Part shown: in pieces, positions 26,750 through 35,215 of the stretch
Position numbering within the stretch: the stretch's first letter is position 1
Layout of the letters: every line of letters begins with the position of its first letter
Origin: Stieleria maiorica
Lineage (GTDB): Bacteria > Planctomycetota > Planctomycetia > Pirellulales > Pirellulaceae
Assembly: GCF_008035925.1 (NCBI RefSeq)
Contig: NZ_CP036264.1
Location: forward strand, 6,729,641 to 6,793,640
Direction of reading: 5' to 3'
DNA length: 64,000 nt
Translations under genes and position numbers: made by a program
Notes under the pieces: generated by a model
Database searches by the model: none
What the model saw: the letters and a program-made list of their open reading frames with translations, nothing else
What the model was told of the DNA's origin: nothing

Positions 26750-28651
26750 ATGTCCCAGCTTCGTCTCGCCACCTACCATGCCGGATTGCGGATCAGCGAG
26801 GTGTTCGTTGACGAGCCGGTGGTGATCGGCCGACGGGATCCGCGGAAAGGTGATCCGCCGCCGGTTGCACTGCATCGCACGGCCAAGGAAACGCGGCTCG
26901 TGGTGGCGGATTCGCGGCAAAAGGAAATGTCGCGGCAGTGGATGCGGGTGTCGCTGGACGAATCGTTTTCGTTCCAGCTGACGAACTTGCACGATCACTG
27001 CCCGGTCGTGATCGTCGACGCGGAGGACATCATGCCGGGACAATCACGTCGCTTCGAGGAGGAAGCGGTGGTCGAGCTCGGTAGCCGATTGACGTTGCAG
27101 ATCGAGGCCGTTGATGCGTCGGGGTTGGGGTCGGCCAGCTATCGCAGCCTGGAGAGCGTGCCGATGGTCCCCGGGGCACAACCTTACGTCGAACACACCG
27201 TCGCGATCGGGCAGTTTGCCCAGTCCGAGGGGCAGGAGGTCAACAAGATGTTGCAGTTGGCGTTGCAGGTCGTTCAGGAATCGGTCGGCAGCAACGCGTT
27301 TTTTCAGAAATGTGCCAGTGCCGCAGCGGAGATGGTGGACCTGGATCGGACCGTGGTCTTGTTGCGCGGCGAGACGGCGGAACTGGACCAGCTGCCGGTC
27401 GAGTCGGAATTAGACGGCGGTTGGTTCCAGGTGGCACAGCACACGCGGGGGGACAATTTGCTGGGAGGGCATCGTGGACCGATCAGCACGACGTTGTTGA
27501 GACGTGTCAGCGAGACCTGTTTGACGGTCATCCATCAACCCAAGACGGGATGGACTGACCGGGCGAATCCAGCCGGCGACGACGACCGCTTCGCGCCCTC
27601 GCTGCAAAGCGTCCAGTGCGCCGTCGCCTCGCCGATCCTGAATGCAGACCATCAAGTGATCGGCGTCATCTACGGCGATCGAACCATTTGTGCAACCGGT
27701 TCGTTCTCCAGTGGCATCAGCGATATGGAGGCGACACTGATCGAGATCCTGGCCGGCGCGCTGGCCGGCGGCCTGGCTCGCAGAAACCAAGAACGGATCC
27801 GCAATTCGCTGGCCGAGTTCTTTTCGCCCAAAGTCGCCGACCAACTCATTTCCGACCCGCAACTGATGGAAGCGAAGGAAATTGATGTGACGGCGCTGTT
27901 TTGTGACATTCGAAAGTTCAGCAGCGTGACGGAGAAACTGGGACCGCGAAAAGCGATCGAGTGGATCAATGACGTGATGACCGAGCTCAGCCAGTGCGTG
28001 ATCGATTCCGATGGCGTGCTGGTCAACTACATGGGGGATGAAGTGTTCGCGATGTGGGGCGCCCCCGGCGACCAACAAGATCACGCCCTGCGAGCGATCG
28101 CGTGCGCCAAACGGATGTTGGCAGCGATCGAGGAACTGCGGAGCCGATGGGGCAACGTTCTGCCACAAAAATTCGGCGCCGGCATCGGGATCAATACGGG
28201 ACTGGCGCTGGTCGGCAATGTCGGATCGCGACAAAAGTTTCAATACGGCCCGCTGGGCAACACCGTCAATCTGAGTTCACGCTTGCAGTCGGCGACCAAG
28301 CAGCTCGGTGTCGCCTGCTTGGCGGGTGAATCCACGGTGCGGGCGGCCGGATGCATCGATCAGTCCCGCCGCTTGGCCAAGTTATCGGTCGTCGGAATCG
28401 AACACTGCATCGATGTCTACGAGATCACGCTGCGAGCCGACGATCAATGGCAACGACTCAAACGAGAGTACGAGCAAGCACTCGATGATTTCGAGCAACG
28501 TCGGCTGACCGACTCCGCGACACGCATCGAATCCCTGGTCGCGGACTACCCGCAAGACGCTCCCAGTCGCGACTTGCGGCGGAGGGTCCGGGCGGAACTG
28601 AACCAACCGTCACAAGATTTCAACGCGGTGTTGGAATTGACGCAAAAGTAG
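26750..28651 (+). CDS. FHA-like / GAF / class III adenylate cyclase
   Basis: 633 residues from the ATG at 26750. Residues ~1-130 look like an FHA-type beta sandwich (VVIGRRDPRKGD, SRQWMRVSLDES), which reads phosphothreonine peptides. Residues ~165-345 form a GAF domain (ASPILNADHQVIGVIYGD). Residues ~375-550 form the cyclase homology domain: metal-binding Asp in ALFCDIRKFSS and in NYMGDEVFAMWG, and the NTVNLSSRLQ segment with the transition-state Asn and Arg. It should make cAMP (or cGMP) in response to a GAF ligand or a phosphorylated partner. The last ~80 residues are helical. Monocistronic by position. Confidence 0.88.
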   Translation: MSQLRLATYHAGLRISEVFVDEPVVIGRRDPRKGDPPPVALHRTAKETRLVVADSRQKEMSRQWMRVSLDESFSFQLTNLHDHCPVVIVDAEDIMPGQSRRFEEEAVVELGSRLTLQIEAVDASGLGSASYRSLESVPMVPGAQPYVEHTVAIGQFAQSEGQEVNKMLQLALQVVQESVGSNAFFQKCASAAAEMVDLDRTVVLLRGETAELDQLPVESELDGGWFQVAQHTRGDNLLGGHRGPISTTLLRRVSETCLTVIHQPKTGWTDRANPAGDDDRFAPSLQSVQCAVASPILNADHQVIGVIYGDRTICATGSFSSGISDMEATLIEILAGALAGGLARRNQERIRNSLAEFFSPKVADQLISDPQLMEAKEIDVTALFCDIRKFSSVTEKLGPRKAIEWINDVMTELSQCVIDSDGVLVNYMGDEVFAMWGAPGDQQDHALRAIACAKRMLAAIEELRSRWGNVLPQKFGAGIGINTGLALVGNVGSRQKFQYGPLGNTVNLSSRLQSATKQLGVACLAGESTVRAAGCIDQSRRLAKLSVVGIEHCIDVYEITLRADDQWQRLKREYEQALDDFEQRRLTDSATRIESLVADYPQDAPSRDLRRRVRAELNQPSQDFNAVLELTQK

Positions 28652-28996
28652 GCTGTCGGATCAACTTGCATTTCGCGAAAAAGCGATCAGGAACCGCTGG
28701 TGGATCGCCTGGAGGGACCGTCCAGCTTAGGGCGATGCTTTTCTTGCACGTACGATGGCCCTTCCGGGCCGTCGCCCGTGGGGCTCAGCGCGACGACCTA
28801 GAAAGGACGTCGTACACCCATCCACCGACCACCTCCGACCCAATCGGCCAGATCATTTGGATTCGTCGCGTTTCGCCTCTGCACTCGTTGCGCAATCCCG
28901 TGATCCTCGCCGCCAATTGACGGCTTGGTTGGCAGAGTACAATGGGCAATAGCCCTTGTTCTGCACCAGGCGGGCCATCCAATTCTGCCAAAGGCG
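28652..28996. other. Intergenic region with palindromes and a possible promoter
   Basis: These 345 bases include a hairpin around 28756-28772 (GATGGCCC/GGGCCGTC), of the same type as the inner hairpin of repeat family A. A possible promoter is at 28917-28943. No gene is supported. Confidence 0.45.
28917..28943 (+). promoter_or_regulatory. Possible sigma-70 promoter of the antiporter gene
   Basis: TTGACG, a 15-base gap, then TACAAT, ending 53 bases before the ATG at 28997. The gap is short, so this is a weak call. Confidence 0.3.
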
Positions 28997-30619
28997 ATGA
29001 CGCAAACGCTTATTCACGACCTGCTGTTCATCCTGACCGCAGGTTTGCTAGCCGGTTTGGTCTGTCGCCGGTTGCAGGTCTCGGTGTTGCTCGGCTATCT
29101 GGTGGTCGGCGCGCTGCTCGGCCAAGGCGTTCTCGGCTGGGTGCTCGACGAATCTCATCAGCTGGAACACTTCACCGAGGCCGGTGTATTTCTGCTGTTG
29201 TTTTCGATCGGGCTGGAGTTTTCACTCGATGACCTGAAGCGATTGGGGGCCAAGTTGTTTATCGGCGGCGCGACCCAGATGTCGCTGGTCGCCGTTCCCG
29301 TCACGGCGGTCTTGGTCACCTTGGGGATGGGCTGGCGACCGGCGGTGTTGATCGCGTCGGCCGTCGCCTTCAGTTCGACGGTGCTGGTCTTCAAAGCGCT
29401 CACCGAATGGGGGCAATCGCAACGGCCGCACGGTCGCAGCGCCATCGGCATCCTGCTGTTTCAGGACGCCGCTTTGATTCCGCTGCTATTGATGGTTCCG
29501 CTGTTGACCGGCGAGGGGGACGCGCCGGGGGTCGACCAGTACGTGTTGCTGGCGACGGTATCGCTGTTGTTCGTGTTGGCGGTGATCGGGCTGCGTTACG
29601 TGCTGTCCCATTGGATGATCCCGTTGTTGGCGGGTTACCGAAGTCCCGAACTGGTCATCTTATTCACGGTCGTTTCGCTCGGCGGCGTGACGCTGGCGGC
29701 GTATCGGCTCGGTCTGCCGGCGGCGGTAGGCGCGTTCGCGGCGGGGTTGATCTTCAACGGCAACCGCTGGACCAAGCAGATCGACGCGCTGGTGCTGCCG
29801 TTTCGCGAAACCTTTGCCGCTGTCTTTTTCGTCGGACTCGGATTGATTTTTGACCCGGCGTTGATCTGGCGAGAACCCTTGACCATGTTGGCCGCCCTGG
29901 GCATGGTCATTGTGCTAAAGACGTTGGCCGCGATGGCGGCGCTGATGCTGACCGGAATGACGTTGCAACGTGCCTTGGGGATGGGGATCGGTCTGGCCCA
30001 TGTCGGTGAATTCGCGTTCGTCTTGGTGTTGTTGGGAGTCGAATCGGGTGTGTTAAGTGAACTCGATTACCAGCGTGTCGTCGCGATCGCCGTGGGATCA
30101 CTGGTTCTGACGCCTTCGCTCCTGCAATTCGGTTTACGTTTGGTCCGCGATGAAGCCAGTCAAGTCGAATCGGAGCCGGCTGAAGTCGCGGACACGCTGC
30201 TCACGCGACTGGCGACCATCATTGGTGCCGGCCCGATCGGCTCGCGAATCGCATCGCAACTGGAAACGATGGGCAAAGATGTTTGTCTGGTCGACCTCAG
30301 CCCCGTCAATCTGCATCCATTTTCTCAACTCGGATTTCGCACCGTTGCCGGTGATGCCATTGATCCCCAAATCCTTCAGCGGGCCGAAGTCGCCCACGCG
30401 TCCGTCGTCGTCGTGTGCGTCCCCAACGATCAGGTTGCGATCGGCGTGGTCCGCGCGATCCGCAAACTCAATCGACGCGGCAAACTGCTCGTCCGCTGCC
30501 GCTACCAAGCCAGCGTCGCCAAGCTGGTTCGAAGCGGTGCCGATGTCGTCGTGACCGAAGAAAACGAGGCCTCCCTGGCGCTGCTACGGGAACTGAATCA
30601 ATTGGAACATCGCGAATGA
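28997..30619 (+). CDS. CPA2-type cation/proton antiporter with RCK (TrkA-N) domain
   Basis: 540 residues from the ATG at 28997; a longer frame from 28925 lacks homology. Residues ~5-390 hold about twelve hydrophobic helices of the Kef/Na+-H+ exchanger family (VVGALLGQGVLGWV, LLLFSIGLEFSLDDLKRLG, SSTVLVFKAL, GLAHVGEFAFVLVLLG). Residues ~405-535 form a Rossmann TrkA-N domain (TIIGAGPIGSRIASQLE, RTVAGDAIDPQIL) that binds NAD(H). The layout matches KefB/KefC potassium efflux systems; no KefF/G-like partner is next to it. Inner membrane. Confidence 0.88.
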   Translation: MTQTLIHDLLFILTAGLLAGLVCRRLQVSVLLGYLVVGALLGQGVLGWVLDESHQLEHFTEAGVFLLLFSIGLEFSLDDLKRLGAKLFIGGATQMSLVAVPVTAVLVTLGMGWRPAVLIASAVAFSSTVLVFKALTEWGQSQRPHGRSAIGILLFQDAALIPLLLMVPLLTGEGDAPGVDQYVLLATVSLLFVLAVIGLRYVLSHWMIPLLAGYRSPELVILFTVVSLGGVTLAAYRLGLPAAVGAFAAGLIFNGNRWTKQIDALVLPFRETFAAVFFVGLGLIFDPALIWREPLTMLAALGMVIVLKTLAAMAALMLTGMTLQRALGMGIGLAHVGEFAFVLVLLGVESGVLSELDYQRVVAIAVGSLVLTPSLLQFGLRLVRDEASQVESEPAEVADTLLTRLATIIGAGPIGSRIASQLETMGKDVCLVDLSPVNLHPFSQLGFRTVAGDAIDPQILQRAEVAHASVVVVCVPNDQVAIGVVRAIRKLNRRGKLLVRCRYQASVAKLVRSGADVVVTEENEASLALLRELNQLEHRE

Positions 30620-30652
30620 AGCCGCTAAGAGCATCCCAAAATCTTCTTACCC

Positions 30653-31684
30653 TCAACTCTCTCCCAGCTCGCCCCGATCCGCGAATCGGCCCAGAACCGT
30701 TTCGGCGTCGCTGACGATTCGCCCGATCACCGTTGCCGCGGACTCGATCGCGGTCACCTGCCCGGCCACTTGGCCGCCGAACATCGCCAGCTTTTCTAAC
30801 TCGCCCGTCATCGATTTCAAGGGCGAATCGGTGCTCATCCGATAGACCGGACGCCCTTCCTCTTCGGCGATTTGTTCTCGCGGCATGTCTTCGGCGCAGT
30901 GCCCGAACGGGTCGTGCTCGTACTCTACCGTGCTTTCGTTCTTGATCACGCGCACCGGGCTGTGCGGCGGCCAATTGATCGCGAACGCATCGGTGTGCAG
31001 CGTGTCGGTCGCATCGGCGCTGACGATCCGTTGTTTGTGAACGTCATGGGCGAACGATTCCTGTGTGGCCAACAACACGGTGCCGCAATGAATCCCCTGG
31101 GCGCCCAAGGCCAGCGCGGCGACCAGCGAGCGACCGGAACCGAAGCCGCCCGAACCGATCACGGGAATCGAGACCGCATCGACGACCTGGGGCAGCAACA
31201 CCAACGACGTCACTGACCCATGAATGTGCCCACCTCCTTCGACGCCTTGGGCAATGATCGCGTCCGCTCCGGCAGCCTCCGCCTTGATCGCCTGCTCGGT
31301 ATCGCCGACCTGATACACGACCCGGCACCCGGCCTGCTTGGCTCGCTGGATCGCATCGGGGACGACGTCCCAAAAGTAAACCATCGTGTGCACACCGGCT
31401 TGCAAGCAAGCGTCCAGTTCCAGTCGAAACAGTTCCGGATCCGTCGCCGCAGGAATCAAATTGACCCCGAACGGTTTGTCGGTCCGCGATCGCACCTCGT
31501 CGATCTGTTGACGAATCCGCTGCGGCGATTCGCGGACCATGCCCAGACATCCAAAGCCGCCCGCGGCCGACACCGCCGCGACCAGCTCCGCACGCGCGAC
31601 GCCTCCCATGCCCGCCTGCAAGATCGGATAGCGACAACCCAGCAGGTCACAGATCGGAGTCCGAAGCATTTCGGTGGAGGGCAT
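30653..31684 (-). CDS. Nitronate monooxygenase / FabK-like FMN enzyme
   Basis: 343 residues from the ATG at 31684, preceded by AAGGAT; a GTG lies one codon earlier. TIM-barrel FMN protein of the 2-nitropropane dioxygenase family: PILQAGMGGVARAELVAAVS at the N-terminus, GGFGCLGM, QGVEGGGHIHG with the catalytic His, and VIGSGGFGSGRSLVAALALGAQG for phosphate binding. It could oxidise nitronates or be a flavin enoyl-ACP reductase; the sequence alone does not decide. Convergent with the antiporter gene, 33 bases apart. Confidence 0.85.
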   Translation of the reverse strand: MPSTEMLRTPICDLLGCRYPILQAGMGGVARAELVAAVSAAGGFGCLGMVRESPQRIRQQIDEVRSRTDKPFGVNLIPAATDPELFRLELDACLQAGVHTMVYFWDVVPDAIQRAKQAGCRVVYQVGDTEQAIKAEAAGADAIIAQGVEGGGHIHGSVTSLVLLPQVVDAVSIPVIGSGGFGSGRSLVAALALGAQGIHCGTVLLATQESFAHDVHKQRIVSADATDTLHTDAFAINWPPHSPVRVIKNESTVEYEHDPFGHCAEDMPREQIAEEEGRPVYRMSTDSPLKSMTGELEKLAMFGGQVAGQVTAIESAATVIGRIVSDAETVLGRFADRGELGES

Positions 31685-31743
31685 CACGTTATCCTTGCGT
31701 TGATGTGGAATGGAAAGGACGCGCTGGTGTCTAGCCTTTCGGC

Positions 31744-31878
31744 CAATACCGCTAAGTTAAGGCCGAGGGAGAAGCCCGGACGCTGGCGCGAACCGGCTGA
31801 TGTCGGACGGTGATCAGCCGTTTGGCGCGAGCCTACGGGCCCTCCCCGCAGGAAACAACGCCTAACTTAGCGGTATTG
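31744..31878. mobile_element. 135-bp MITE-like palindromic element (family B), copy 2
   Basis: Same length as the copy at 2508-2642 and about 96% alike. The ends are CAATACCGCTAAGTTAAG / CTAACTTAGCGGTATTG. It is flanked by GCCTTTCGGC and GCCTTTAGGC (9 of 10 identical), again at the centre of a family A-like palindrome. It lies upstream of the nitronate monooxygenase gene and the propeller gene at 32011. Confidence 0.8.
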
Positions 31879-32010
31879 GCCTTTAGGCGACTCCCTGTTG
31901 CCGCTTTGCAGCAACACCGCACGACGATCGGGGCGATCTCAGCCGAAGCACTTTGCGCTGGCCGCTAAGTGTAGACTGTGTATCCACTCGAATCACGTCA
32001 AGGAACATCG

Positions 32011-33540
32011 ATGAACCTGAATTCGCTCTCTCGACGCCGCTGGCTGCAATCGGCCGCCGCCGGCACCCTCGCCGTCGCGGTCGGATCGACTAAAAACCGC
32101 TCGTTTGCCGCCGACGGATCGCCCGAAGTCGTCCCGATCGGTTCGCGTCGCGAGTTGTTCGTCGACGACGAATTGATCCAGTCGCTTAACGATGTCAATT
32201 TGGTTCTGCATCGCCCCCGCGATGAAGGTCAGGTGCTGTCGTTCGACGAACCCTGGGAAGGCGGTTTTTGCGGTTATGCCACCGTGATTCGCGACGGCGA
32301 CCGATTGCGATTGTACTACCGTGGGCTCGGTGTCGCCGGTCAGGATGGGAACCGCAGCGAGACAACTTGCTATGCCGAATCCACCGATGGTGTCACTTGG
32401 ACCAAACCCGACTTGGGGCTGTTCGAAGTCAAGGGGACGCGGCAGAACAACGTGGTCTTGTCCGACGCGGCGCCGGTCACGCACAACTTCAGCCCGATGT
32501 TGGACACTCGGCCCGGCGTTCGACAAGAGGAACGCTACAAGGCCCTCGGCGGGACGGTCAAGAGCGGCTTGGTCGCCTGGGTCTCGGCCGACGGCACACG
32601 GTGGCGCAGATTACAGGACGCGCCCGTGATTCCCAGCGATCAGGTTCCGTTTCCGCACTTCTTCGATTCCCAGAATCTGGCGTTTTGGTCGGCGGCCGAG
32701 CAACAGTACGTTTGTTTCTTTCGTGTGTTCCAGGACAAGATCCGTCGCATCGCACGCAGCGTCAGCGACGACTTTGTTCATTGGTCGCCGCCCGTGGTGA
32801 TGGGCTATCGCCATCGGGGTGACCAGGCGCCGATCGAGCACTTGTACACAAACCAAACACACCCGTATTTCCGCGCCCCGCATCTGTACGTGTCGATAGC
32901 GGCCCGCTTTATGCCGCGACGACAGGTCTTGACCGACGATCAAGCTCGGGCGATTGACGTGAACCCACGTTATTTCAAGGACACGTCCGATGCGATCCTG
33001 ATGACCGCACGACCGGGACGTGATTACTACAACCGTACGTTCCTGAGCAGTTTTGTGCGTCCGGGAATCGGCGCCCGCAATTGGGTGTCGCGGACCAACT
33101 ATCCGGCATTGAACGTGGTCCAGACCGGGCCGACGGAGATGTCGGTGTATTTGAATCAAGACTATGCCCAGCCGACGGCACATCTGCGACGCTATTCGAT
33201 GCGGCTGGATGGTTTCGCGTCCGCACAAGCCGATTACCACGGCGGCGAATTGATCACCAAACCATTGACGTTCGCCGGATCACGCCTGGCAATCAATTTC
33301 GCGACCTCGGCCGCGGGCGATATTCGCGTGGAGATCCAAGACGCGAGCGGTCAACCGATCCCGGGCTTCACGCTTGCCGAATCACGCGAGCAGATCGGCA
33401 ACGAGATCGATCGAATCGTGACCTGGAATTCCGGCCCCGATGTCTCGCCCCTGGCCGGACGCCCCGTGCGACTCCGCTTCGCGATGAAGGATGCCGACCT
33501 GTTCGCCATGCAATTCACCGATGCGGCTTCGTCCGGATAA
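32011..33540 (+). CDS. Tat-exported glycosidase-like five-bladed propeller protein
   Basis: 509 residues from the ATG at 32011, with AAGGAA 8 bases upstream. A twin-arginine signal (SRRRWLQSAAAGTLAVAVGS) is followed by a beta-propeller of the GH43/GH32/GH130 superfamily type: ELFVDDELIQSLNDVNLVLH, LRLYYRGLG, YAESTDGVTWTKPDLGLFEV, FRVFQDKIRRIARSVSDDFV. The last ~110 residues form a beta-sandwich (VEIQDASGQPIPGFTLAESR). Many planctomycete copies are annotated only as hypothetical; catalytic acids cannot be assigned safely. Near a sulfatase and a sugar symporter, so a role in polysaccharide use is plausible. Confidence 0.7.
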   Translation: MNLNSLSRRRWLQSAAAGTLAVAVGSTKNRSFAADGSPEVVPIGSRRELFVDDELIQSLNDVNLVLHRPRDEGQVLSFDEPWEGGFCGYATVIRDGDRLRLYYRGLGVAGQDGNRSETTCYAESTDGVTWTKPDLGLFEVKGTRQNNVVLSDAAPVTHNFSPMLDTRPGVRQEERYKALGGTVKSGLVAWVSADGTRWRRLQDAPVIPSDQVPFPHFFDSQNLAFWSAAEQQYVCFFRVFQDKIRRIARSVSDDFVHWSPPVVMGYRHRGDQAPIEHLYTNQTHPYFRAPHLYVSIAARFMPRRQVLTDDQARAIDVNPRYFKDTSDAILMTARPGRDYYNRTFLSSFVRPGIGARNWVSRTNYPALNVVQTGPTEMSVYLNQDYAQPTAHLRRYSMRLDGFASAQADYHGGELITKPLTFAGSRLAINFATSAAGDIRVEIQDASGQPIPGFTLAESREQIGNEIDRIVTWNSGPDVSPLAGRPVRLRFAMKDADLFAMQFTDAASSG

Positions 33541-33551
33541 ATGCGACGCGC

Positions 33552-34013
33552 TCAGGACACCGGGTGAACAAACCCCAGATGGCCCTCGAAGTGTCGGCAC
33601 TGCAGCGCCTCGTGCTGTTGCCGCGTCATGTTTCCAAAGAACACATGTTTGGGGATTTGATCGGCCGACATGAATTTCCGGTACGCTTGGCGAAGATGCT
33701 CAAGTCCGTCTTCGGTCGAAACGGCCTCGCTGGGCCAGAGCACGTTTTGTGCCTTGGATGGCAGCTTGAACCCGGTACTGGCCTTTCGCAGCACCATCGG
33801 ACGGATCAGACGCGACAGCAGTCGCATCGGCAGCGCCGCCGGCGGCATCGCGCGCTGGTGCAACGCGACCTCCAAGGTGCGGGCCAAGTGTTCCAGGATT
33901 TGCCCGAGCGAAAACTGGCCCGTGGTTCGCGTGGTTGAAGCGGCCAGTCGCTCGGCCTCCGCCATCGCCTCTTCCATCGAACCAAAACGGAGCTTGCGGT
34001 GTTCAGCGGCCAT
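33552..34013 (-). CDS. DUF1569 / DinB-superfamily protein
   Basis: 153 residues from the ATG at 34013; four more codons are possible at 34025. The start RKLRFGSMEEAMAEAERLA and the QFSLGQILEHLARTLEVAL segment match DUF1569, a four-helix DinB-like family, with His residues (EHLA, HFEGHLGF) that could bind a metal. Function unknown, possibly thiol-linked chemistry as in other DinB-like enzymes. Convergent with the propeller gene, 11 bases between stops. Confidence 0.75.
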   Translation of the reverse strand: MAAEHRKLRFGSMEEAMAEAERLAASTTRTTGQFSLGQILEHLARTLEVALHQRAMPPAALPMRLLSRLIRPMVLRKASTGFKLPSKAQNVLWPSEAVSTEDGLEHLRQAYRKFMSADQIPKHVFFGNMTRQQHEALQCRHFEGHLGFVHPVS

Positions 34014-34041
34014 AGCAGGATACAAAAATGGGGACGGGGGT

Positions 34042-34163
34042 GAATGGCAGGGGCTTAGTGAGCCGACGGCGCTAGCCGCGGGCCTTGATGCGTCTTTAAC
34101 ACGGCGGTAAGGCCCGAGGCTAGCGCCTACGGCTCAACGTATTGGCTTAAGCCCGTGCCATTC
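34042..34163. repeat. Nested palindromic repeat, family E
   Basis: The outer arms GAATGGCA / TGCCATTC enclose GGGCTTA/TAAGCCC and an inner near-palindrome TGAGCCGACGGCGCTAGCC / GGCTAGCGCCTACGGCTCA. REP-type hairpin between two minus-strand genes. Confidence 0.7.
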
Positions 34164-34188
34164 GGGACGGGGGTTGATTTCGCCAGCG

Positions 34189-35034
34189 CTACTGGCACGT
34201 GTTCGTCAGCGTTCCGATGCCGTCCACGATCACGCTGCATCGGTCGCCCGGTCGCAGGTACACCGGTGGGTCCTTGGCATCGCCGACGCCGGGTGGAGTG
34301 CCGGTGAAGATCACGTCGCCGGGTTTCAGCGTGACGAATTTGGACAGGTGCGCGATCGTCGTGGGAATATCAAAAATCAACTGTGCCGTCGTGCTGTCCT
34401 GGACGACTTCGCCGTTCAACTCCATTTGCACCCGCACGTTTGACGGGTCGGGCAGCTCTTCGGTCGTCACCACACAGGGGCCCAGCGGGGCGAAGGTGTC
34501 GAACGTCTTGCCCAGCAACCACTGGCCGCCCGGGCGACCCTTTTGCCAATCGCGTGCCGAGACGTCGTGCCCACAGGTGTAGCCATAGACATGCTGCATG
34601 GCATCCGCCACGGGAATGTCGCGTCCCTCACGTCCGATCACCACAACCAATTCGGCCTCATAGTCGACCTTCTGGGAGATCGACGGCAACTGGATCGCTT
34701 GGCCGTGCCCAATGACCGCCGTGCTGAATTTGCTGAACACGACCGGCTCGGACGGGATCGGTGAATTCGTTTCGATCGCGTGATCGCGATAATTCAGCCC
34801 GATGCAAATCACTTTTTCAGGCGTCGGAACCGGGGGCAACAGCACCTCGGGCGCTGGCGACCAGTGTTCTGCGGCGACGGTGTCTGGATCGGGCAGACCA
34901 CTCGCCCGCAAACCGAACAATTCCGCTTCTGATGGCGCGGTGTCCATCACCAAACGCAACGGGCAAACCTTGCCGCTGTGATAAAACGCGTACTCGGGGC
35001 GTCCGTCAGGACCTGGGATGCGACAGAGGGGCAT
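34189..35034 (-). CDS. Fumarylacetoacetate hydrolase family protein
   Basis: 281 residues. The C-terminal ~210 residues carry the FAH fold: KVICIGLNYRDHAIE, metal-binding acids in VDYEAELVVVIGREGRDI, and GYTCGHDVSARDWQKG with the conserved Asp. Members cleave C-C bonds in diketo acids or decarboxylate/isomerise aromatic catabolites (for example 2-hydroxyhepta-2,4-diene-1,7-dioate or acylpyruvates). Substrate not assignable. It stands between a DUF1569 gene and a sulfatase, both on the same strand but with wide gaps. Confidence 0.9.
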   Translation of the reverse strand: MPLCRIPGPDGRPEYAFYHSGKVCPLRLVMDTAPSEAELFGLRASGLPDPDTVAAEHWSPAPEVLLPPVPTPEKVICIGLNYRDHAIETNSPIPSEPVVFSKFSTAVIGHGQAIQLPSISQKVDYEAELVVVIGREGRDIPVADAMQHVYGYTCGHDVSARDWQKGRPGGQWLLGKTFDTFAPLGPCVVTTEELPDPSNVRVQMELNGEVVQDSTTAQLIFDIPTTIAHLSKFVTLKPGDVIFTGTPPGVGDAKDPPVYLRPGDRCSVIVDGIGTLTNTCQ

Positions 35035-35215
35035 GGGGCAATGATCGTTAAAGCAGAAAGGGGTGGGGCAGCGAGATCATCCTGCACTGTTCACGCCTGG
35101 TTGCCAACCCGGCGACCGGTGGAAGGTTTTCGTCAACACGGACGCAAGACGGGCCTCCCTCCCCTCCCGAAGCCAATTCGACGCCCACGTAGCGTCGGCA
35201 AAAATAGCGGGATCG

